10,163 bases of DNA from Fidelibacterota bacterium UBA6531 (lineage in GTDB: Bacteria > Fidelibacterota > Marinisomatia > Marinisomatales > TCS55): the NCBI GenBank assembly GCA_002436185.1, contig DJKX01000018.1, positions 1 to 10,163 on the forward strand. The letters run 5' to 3'. Shown here in pieces: positions 7,071-10,163 of the stretch. The position numbers were made by a program, and so were the translations under genes. The notes under the pieces are model-generated. The model had not been told where the DNA came from, ran no database searches, and worked only from the letters and a program-made list of their open reading frames with translations. Each line of letters begins with the position of its first letter. Positions within the stretch are counted from its first letter, which is position 1.

Positions 7071-7732
7071 TATATGTGCTCATTTTTGAATGTTTCTTCG
7101 GCTGTGCGTTTGAATATTCCCATTATAGATGGCCATGCATCCTTTATTGCTGGTCTCAAATAAGATCGCTCTGGTATTGTCCTTGAAAATGAATCTCTGC
7201 TTGTTAGTGCCATCCCTTTCCACTTTTCATCACCAGTTTCAGAATAAGCCCACCAGAAATATGACCGAGCTCTTGGTGTAACCCTTGTTGTTGTTTTTCC
7301 GCCATATTCGTGAATTGCTGCATATGGAACTTCTGAGCCAATAATGCCTTCAATCCTTCTTCCTCCTGCAACTACTTTTCTGATAGATTCTTTTTTGCCA
7401 CCTTCAAATCCTGCTTCTGATTGGCGAATTTTTTTACGCATACCACTTTCAACTTTAACTGGCAAATTCGCCTGTGAAAATCTCCATGCCCCTGCAATAG
7501 AACCAGCCAACCTACCAGTCCGACCCATCAAAACACTACCTGATTCACCACCAACTGCTTCTTCCAAAGTTGTTTGTTTTATATAATTTTGTACAGCTGT
7601 ATTCCCAACTTCTTCCAGAGCCGCAAACATAGCACCACGAAAATATTTCTTATTTAATTTACGAGCATACCTAGAAATCTGGCTTGATTTCATTTTAAAA
7701 TTACTTTTTACTCTGACTGGCTTTTCAGGCAT
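7070..7732 (-). CDS. HK97 gp10-like / virion morphogenesis protein
   Basis: This 220-aa protein has motifs typical of the HK97 gp10-like and Mu gpG-like neck/tail joining families: GRTGRLAGSI (about residues 70-79), VPYAAIHEYGG (135-145) and IPERSYLRPAI (187-197). The motifs are usually spaced this way, with a long N-terminal helix before GRL. Members are needed for head-tail joining or tail completion. The N-terminus is very basic (KPVRVKSNFKMKSS). The middle, RKKIRQSEAGFEGGKKESIRK, is longer than in short homologues. The start overlaps the connector stop by one base (TAATG), with AGAGGA serving as Shine-Dalgarno inside the last connector codons. The gene stands between connector and terminator, which agrees with the call. 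Confidence 0.86.
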   Translation of the reverse strand: MPEKPVRVKSNFKMKSSQISRYARKLNKKYFRGAMFAALEEVGNTAVQNYIKQTTLEEAVGGESGSVLMGRTGRLAGSIAGAWRFSQANLPVKVESGMRKKIRQSEAGFEGGKKESIRKVVAGGRRIEGIIGSEVPYAAIHEYGGKTTTRVTPRARSYFWWAYSETGDEKWKGMALTSRDSFSRTIPERSYLRPAIKDAWPSIMGIFKRTAEETFKNEHI

Positions 7733-8691
7733 TATATAATTCCTCTAGTATATTTGTCCAATATTATTTTAACACCATCTGGCATATCGCCACCAACATA
7801 AGTTGTAGTCATACCTCGTTCACCACTAACATTTTTAGACTTCATATCAAATCTGCTGCCACCATATTCACTTTCTAGAAAATGCCGTTGTGCTATTTGG
7901 ATACAAGCCAATTCCAAATCATCTGGTATTCCTAGGGCAGAAACTTCTGCAGTGTGAGTAGCTTTACTGGGATTGTTAGAATCGTCTAGGAAGCCCATTC
8001 TTCTGGCAATAGAACGGTATCTATTAGTTCCTGTGTTCCATAATATCTTGAAAGTATTGCTGCCGCTCAGATTACTTGTTATTTGAAACTTACTTTCCTG
8101 ATAATTATACACCACTGTATAAGTTGAAGAACCAGCAGCATCTAGTGCTGTTTTAACTGCTGTACATAACCCAGATGCTGTATATCTGCCACCAGTTATA
8201 GAAGCTGATAATTGTGAACTTGCAGTTTCTTCAAAATCAATATAATTATTCACACCTGTTATAATGTTAAATTCGTCATATCCAGCTGTATAAATAAGTT
8301 GAACATTGCCAACTCCCCTACTATACACAGAACCTAATAAGGCATCTGGGTACAATTGAATCGCTCCCTCGTCTCGCCATATTATATAATCGGTTGAGGC
8401 TTTCAGTGTTGTGGCAGTAAAATCTCTCAAAGTATCATCATTAATACTTGTAACAGAAATAATAGGGTATTCCCTAGTGCGTAATATATTCGAGCCATCG
8501 CCATTATGCATTTCTGCGTCCAGCCCATTCGCACCGTAAGTTCTACCTCTCAGCCTCCGTTTTGTGTATGATTCTATTTCAATTGTCGCTCGTGTGATAA
8601 AATTCCTCATGATGTTATCATTCGTCTTATTATCTTTGTGTATAGCGTTTTTAAAGTTAGTCAGTGATGATAATAAATATGCGTCTTGCAT
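7732..8691 (-). CDS. Head-tail connector protein (gp6/phiE125 gp8-like) with inserted domain
   Basis: This 319-aa protein starts like head-tail adaptors of the gp6-like family: helix, then ATIEIESYTKRRL (about 35-47), REYPIISVTSI (73-83), an Asp-rich turn, DYIIWRDEGAIQL (101-113) and GNVQLIYTAGYDE (128-140). The family usually continues straight into GIPDDLELACIQIAQRHF, which here only begins at 254. Between them is an insert of about 110 residues (142-250): NNYIDFEETAS, ITGGRYTASGLCTAVKTAL, YTVVYNYQESKFQITS, then a GF motif. This looks like a separate beta-rich module found in various phage structural proteins. The family is normally about 200 aa, which the insert explains. The protein should join the portal ring to the tail terminator. 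The start follows the muramidase stop by one base, with AAGGA as Shine-Dalgarno. Confidence 0.82.
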   Translation of the reverse strand: MQDAYLLSSLTNFKNAIHKDNKTNDNIMRNFITRATIEIESYTKRRLRGRTYGANGLDAEMHNGDGSNILRTREYPIISVTSINDDTLRDFTATTLKASTDYIIWRDEGAIQLYPDALLGSVYSRGVGNVQLIYTAGYDEFNIITGVNNYIDFEETASSQLSASITGGRYTASGLCTAVKTALDAAGSSTYTVVYNYQESKFQITSNLSGSNTFKILWNTGTNRYRSIARRMGFLDDSNNPSKATHTAEVSALGIPDDLELACIQIAQRHFLESEYGGSRFDMKSKNVSGERGMTTTYVGGDMPDGVKIILDKYTRGII

Positions 8692-8692
8692 C

Positions 8693-9166
8693 TTACATCC
8701 TTATCGCTCTCTTAAACCAACCAAACCAATATTTCTCCATGGTTGGCTTTTTAATTACTATAGAAGCAAACTTTAGCACCCTATATGAACGTAATCGGTC
8801 AGGCTCTACATTCTTAGAAGCACTGATTGTGGCTGGACCAACTCTGCCATCAACCTTTATTTTAAATGTATTTTTACCATTACATGCCTGTTGGAGGACT
8901 TTCGCTCCACCTCTCCTTCCGAAATTCACTACCATGTCGAAATATATTTCTTTCAATTGGTCAGGTAATGAGTCAGACTTCGAAGGTATCCAATAATCTT
9001 CATAGTAGATCTGCTTGGCCTCTTTTACTGTTAAGTTCTTTATGTCAACCTCTGGGTATGCTTTGTGGCTGATTCCATACTTTGTTTGACCACCGCTATC
9101 ATCAGGATCATCCACATAACCACCTTCAGATTCTATGACCTTGTCTATAATTTCTTCAAATGTCAT
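8693..9166 (-). CDS. Endolysin, GH108 N-acetylmuramidase
   Basis: This 157-aa protein cuts the glycan strands of peptidoglycan at lysis. The N-terminus has the GH108 signature IESEGGYVDDPDDSGGQTKYGIS, with the catalytic Glu at residue 14. The second half (about 72-140) fits the PG_binding_3 domain: IYFDMVVNFG, AKVLQQACN, VDGRVGPATISA. Length is normal for phage members. There is no signal peptide or N-terminal membrane segment, so export should depend on a holin-type pore supplied by a neighbour. Globular single-copy GH108 enzymes of this kind are typical of phages of Gram-negative bacteria. The ATG overlaps the stop of the 69-aa membrane gene (ATGA), indicating coupling of the lysis genes. 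The family call is secure. Confidence 0.93.
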   Translation of the reverse strand: MTFEEIIDKVIESEGGYVDDPDDSGGQTKYGISHKAYPEVDIKNLTVKEAKQIYYEDYWIPSKSDSLPDQLKEIYFDMVVNFGRRGGAKVLQQACNGKNTFKIKVDGRVGPATISASKNVEPDRLRSYRVLKFASIVIKKPTMEKYWFGWFKRAIRM

Positions 9167-9372
9167 TTATCCCTCAACATATCTTCAATGTTATCAACTC
9201 TCTGAATTATATAATCCAGCTTGGTTTCTATCAGCTCTTTATCAGCTTTTGCTTCCACCTTTTTCTCAATGTAATCAATGCGTGTAGAAGTCATCCCCCA
9301 CATCACAGCTACGCCCACAAGCAAAGTCACCAAATAGATAGCATCTTTCAAAAATGGAAAATTACTTTTCAT
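9163..9372 (-). CDS. Small TM plus coiled-coil lysis protein (i-spanin- or holin-like)
   Basis: This 69-aa protein begins MKSNFPFLKDAIYLVTLLVGVAVMWG. One membrane helix (about residues 10-28) is followed by a charged heptad-like helix to the end (IDYIEKKVEAKADKELIETKL, then RVDNIEDML). An N-terminal anchor plus coiled coil is the layout of inner-membrane spanins. Small coiled-coil holin-associated proteins look similar, and no lipoprotein partner gene is visible. I chose the ATG at 9372 because AGAGGA lies 5 nt before it; an ATG at 9402 would add 10 residues without a good site. The gene overlaps the MscS-like gene by 11 nt and the muramidase gene by 4 nt. A lysis role follows from its neighbour and topology, not from a family match. 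Confidence 0.66.
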   Translation of the reverse strand: MKSNFPFLKDAIYLVTLLVGVAVMWGMTSTRIDYIEKKVEAKADKELIETKLDYIIQRVDNIEDMLRDK

Positions 9373-9760
9373 GATTCCTCTGATCTTGTTTAGGTGCATC
9401 AAGTATATACCTTGATAAATCTACATTTTCCAGTGGCTTTTCTATTTGCATTTCCATTAAAGCACTGTTTTGGACAACCAATTTACTGCCACCTGCAATA
9501 TAGGCTTCTCCTGTGTAAATGTTATTCCTGACATTATACAAAAAGAATACCGTTTTTGTAAATCCCACCCTGACAATCCTACCAGGACGACCATTAATGT
9601 AAACAATATCATCGGCATTATAATCATTCCCGACAAATACCAGAAATCCTGATACTGCTGATTCTATGAATCTTCGGAAAACAAATACCAATACCAAACC
9701 TGTTATCCATAGCGTTTGTTCTCCGATCCAGGTGTGAACCGTTTGTTCTATTGAGCCCAT
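9362..9760 (-). CDS. Small membrane protein resembling MscS TM3 and beta domain
   Basis: This 132-aa protein has a hydrophobic segment at about 17-44 (LWITGLVLVFVF, RRFIESAVSGFLVFVG). It continues NADDIVYINGRPGRIVRVGFTKT (about 48-70), a strand VFFLYNV, and GGSKLVVQNSALM (90-102). In MscS-family channels the pore helix is followed by the same order: [FG]-x-x-x-D-x-V-x-[IL]-x-G-x-x-G-x-V, then a strand, then a P-N-[GS]-K-[IL]-type turn. Here the turn is G-G-S-K-L. Full MscS is about 286 aa, so this would be a minimal version lacking TM1, TM2 and the large cytoplasmic cage. It lies just before the TM/coiled-coil gene and muramidase gene. It could act as a pore or holin-type protein, or protect the infected cell from osmotic stress. 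Both roles are inference. The start follows an in-frame TGA, and the Shine-Dalgarno is weak. Confidence 0.58.
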   Translation of the reverse strand: MGSIEQTVHTWIGEQTLWITGLVLVFVFRRFIESAVSGFLVFVGNDYNADDIVYINGRPGRIVRVGFTKTVFFLYNVRNNIYTGEAYIAGGSKLVVQNSALMEMQIEKPLENVDLSRYILDAPKQDQRNHEK

Positions 9761-9777
9761 TCATACTCAGACAATAT

Positions 9778-9924
9778 TCACTTCTTCCCAACAACCTTCT
9801 TAACTGAACCCCAAACAACATCCAGCAAAATATCATCATACTTGCTCGGACTTGCTTTTACGATCTTTTCAACCGCATAGAACCCAACTAAAACATATTG
9901 CCAATTAGCTTGTAACCATTCCAT
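9778..9924 (-). CDS. 48-aa hydrophobic hypothetical protein
   Basis: This short gene begins MEWLQANWQYVLVGFYAVEK and continues IVKASPSKYDDILLDVVWGS before ending VKKVVGKK. It has an AAGGAG Shine-Dalgarno 6 nt before the ATG. An aromatic, hydrophobic helix (about 8-23) is followed by SPSKYDDILLD and a lysine-rich end. Short proteins of this layout, with a [VI]-x-K-x-[ST]-P-[ST]-x-[KY]-D-D-I pattern, recur near lysis genes in many phages with no known function. A membrane-associated or holin-related role is possible from position and hydrophobicity. It stops 17 nt before the MscS-like gene and starts 11 nt after the coiled-coil gene. Coding potential is supported by the good ribosome-binding site and the tight packing between neighbours. 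Confidence 0.68.
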   Translation of the reverse strand: MEWLQANWQYVLVGFYAVEKIVKASPSKYDDILLDVVWGSVKKVVGKK

Positions 9925-9935
9925 GGTATCTCCTT

Positions 9936-10124
9936 TTATTTAGTTTTAACAGGAGTGTCTGCACTTTTCGGTGCTAACATTTCAACTCCCTGCTCTTTCA
10001 TGCTCTGCAGCAACTTATGTTGACCACTTAATTCAGCAATCTGATTTTCAATTATCTTCATTTGCTGGTCTAAGTCAATCGGTTGCTTCTCAGGCACACC
10101 GTTCTTTTTATTTTCCTCGGGCAT
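9936..10124 (-). CDS. 62-aa coiled-coil hypothetical protein
   Basis: I do not recognise the family. The N-terminus is polar and disordered in look (PEENKKNGVPEKQ). The centre (about 18-50) is one charged helix with heptad-like hydrophobic spacing (DLDQQMKIIENQIAELSG, HKLLQSMKEQGVEML), and the tail is Pro/Lys/Thr-rich. Short helical proteins like this occur near phage head and lysis genes without an assigned role. The start is well supported by AGGAGG 6 nt before the ATG. The bases GGCATCAGATGCC around the start codon form an inverted repeat that might affect initiation. Confidence 0.62.
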   Translation of the reverse strand: MPEENKKNGVPEKQPIDLDQQMKIIENQIAELSGQHKLLQSMKEQGVEMLAPKSADTPVKTK

Positions 10125-10130
10125 CTGATG
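10110..10130 (-). promoter_or_regulatory. Ribosome-binding site and start within an inverted repeat
   Basis: The minus strand reads AAGGAGGCATCAGATGCC here. GGCATC and GATGCC are perfect inverted repeats around a central A, overlapping the end of the Shine-Dalgarno and the start codon. The start of the gene at 3558 has a nearly identical leader, GGAGGCACCAGATGCC. A short hairpin could partly hide the start codon, but a chance match caused by the shared MP start codons (ATGCC) is possible. Confidence 0.25.
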
Positions 10131-10141
10131 CCTCCTTCTCT

Positions 10142-10163
10142 TTAGTTAAAATTTTCATTATTA
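10142..10163 (-). other. Possible 3' end of an upstream gene
   Basis: One minus-strand frame is open from the window edge to a TAA at 10144-10142 (six codons, N-N-E-N-F-N). This would place an upstream stop 17 nt before the next start, matching the tight packing of the other genes. A second frame stays open to 10108. The stretch is too short to say which is real. Confidence 0.2.

Noticed and set aside
8664..8996. Plus-strand 110-aa frame
   Set aside because: It is antisense to the GH108 muramidase, whose catalytic motif makes the minus strand the coding one.
9373..9402. Longer start for the TM/coiled-coil protein at 9402
   Set aside because: The ATG at 9372 has a good AGAGGA site, and the extra residues would only increase the overlap with the upstream gene.
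9624..9839. Minus-strand 71-aa open frame
   Set aside because: It overlaps the 48-aa gene and the MscS-like gene in another frame. Both of those have better features, and this frame has no ribosome-binding site or motif.

Overview
This window is part of the late structural region of a tailed phage or prophage, almost certainly a long non-contractile-tailed (siphovirus-type) phage of a Gram-negative host. The reasons are a TP901-type tape measure gene, tail-tube genes with no sheath gene, an HK97 gp10-like protein and a GH108 muramidase. The DNA is visibly AT-rich. Every supported gene lies on the minus strand, so transcription runs from high to low coordinates. Genes abut or overlap (TAATG and ATGA junctions), no gap exceeds about 20 nt, and I see no internal promoter or terminator. 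No integrase, tRNA, IS element or CRISPR array is visible, so lytic phage and prophage cannot be told apart.

In transcription order: (1) 10163-8693 holds small accessory and lysis genes: a 62-aa coiled-coil protein, a 48-aa hydrophobic protein, a 132-aa membrane protein resembling the TM3 plus beta domain of MscS channels, a 69-aa TM plus coiled-coil protein, and a GH108 N-acetylmuramidase. (2) 8691-6552 holds the head-tail joining genes: a connector carrying an inserted beta-rich module, a gp10-like protein and a tail-terminator-like protein. (3) 6552-6250 is a small Com-like zinc-finger protein that overlaps the next gene by 110 nt. (4) 6359-3795 holds two tandem paralogous tail-tube-like genes, the second enlarged by an inserted domain. 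(5) 3794-2744 holds a 72-aa lysine-tailed protein and two tail-chaperone-like genes, with a candidate -1 frameshift site between them. (6) 2742-82 is the tape measure gene. (7) 81-1 is the start of a gene whose 27 visible residues closely resemble the N-terminus of H-NOX (heme NO/O2-binding) domains.

The joining, tube, chaperone and tape-measure genes would build the neck and tail, and the lysis genes would release progeny. The most unexpected items are the H-NOX-like gene translationally linked to the tape measure gene, the MscS-like protein in the lysis cluster, the Com-like zinc finger buried among tail genes, and the domain insertions in the connector and the second tube protein. Functions rest on motif recognition by eye; no database search was run.
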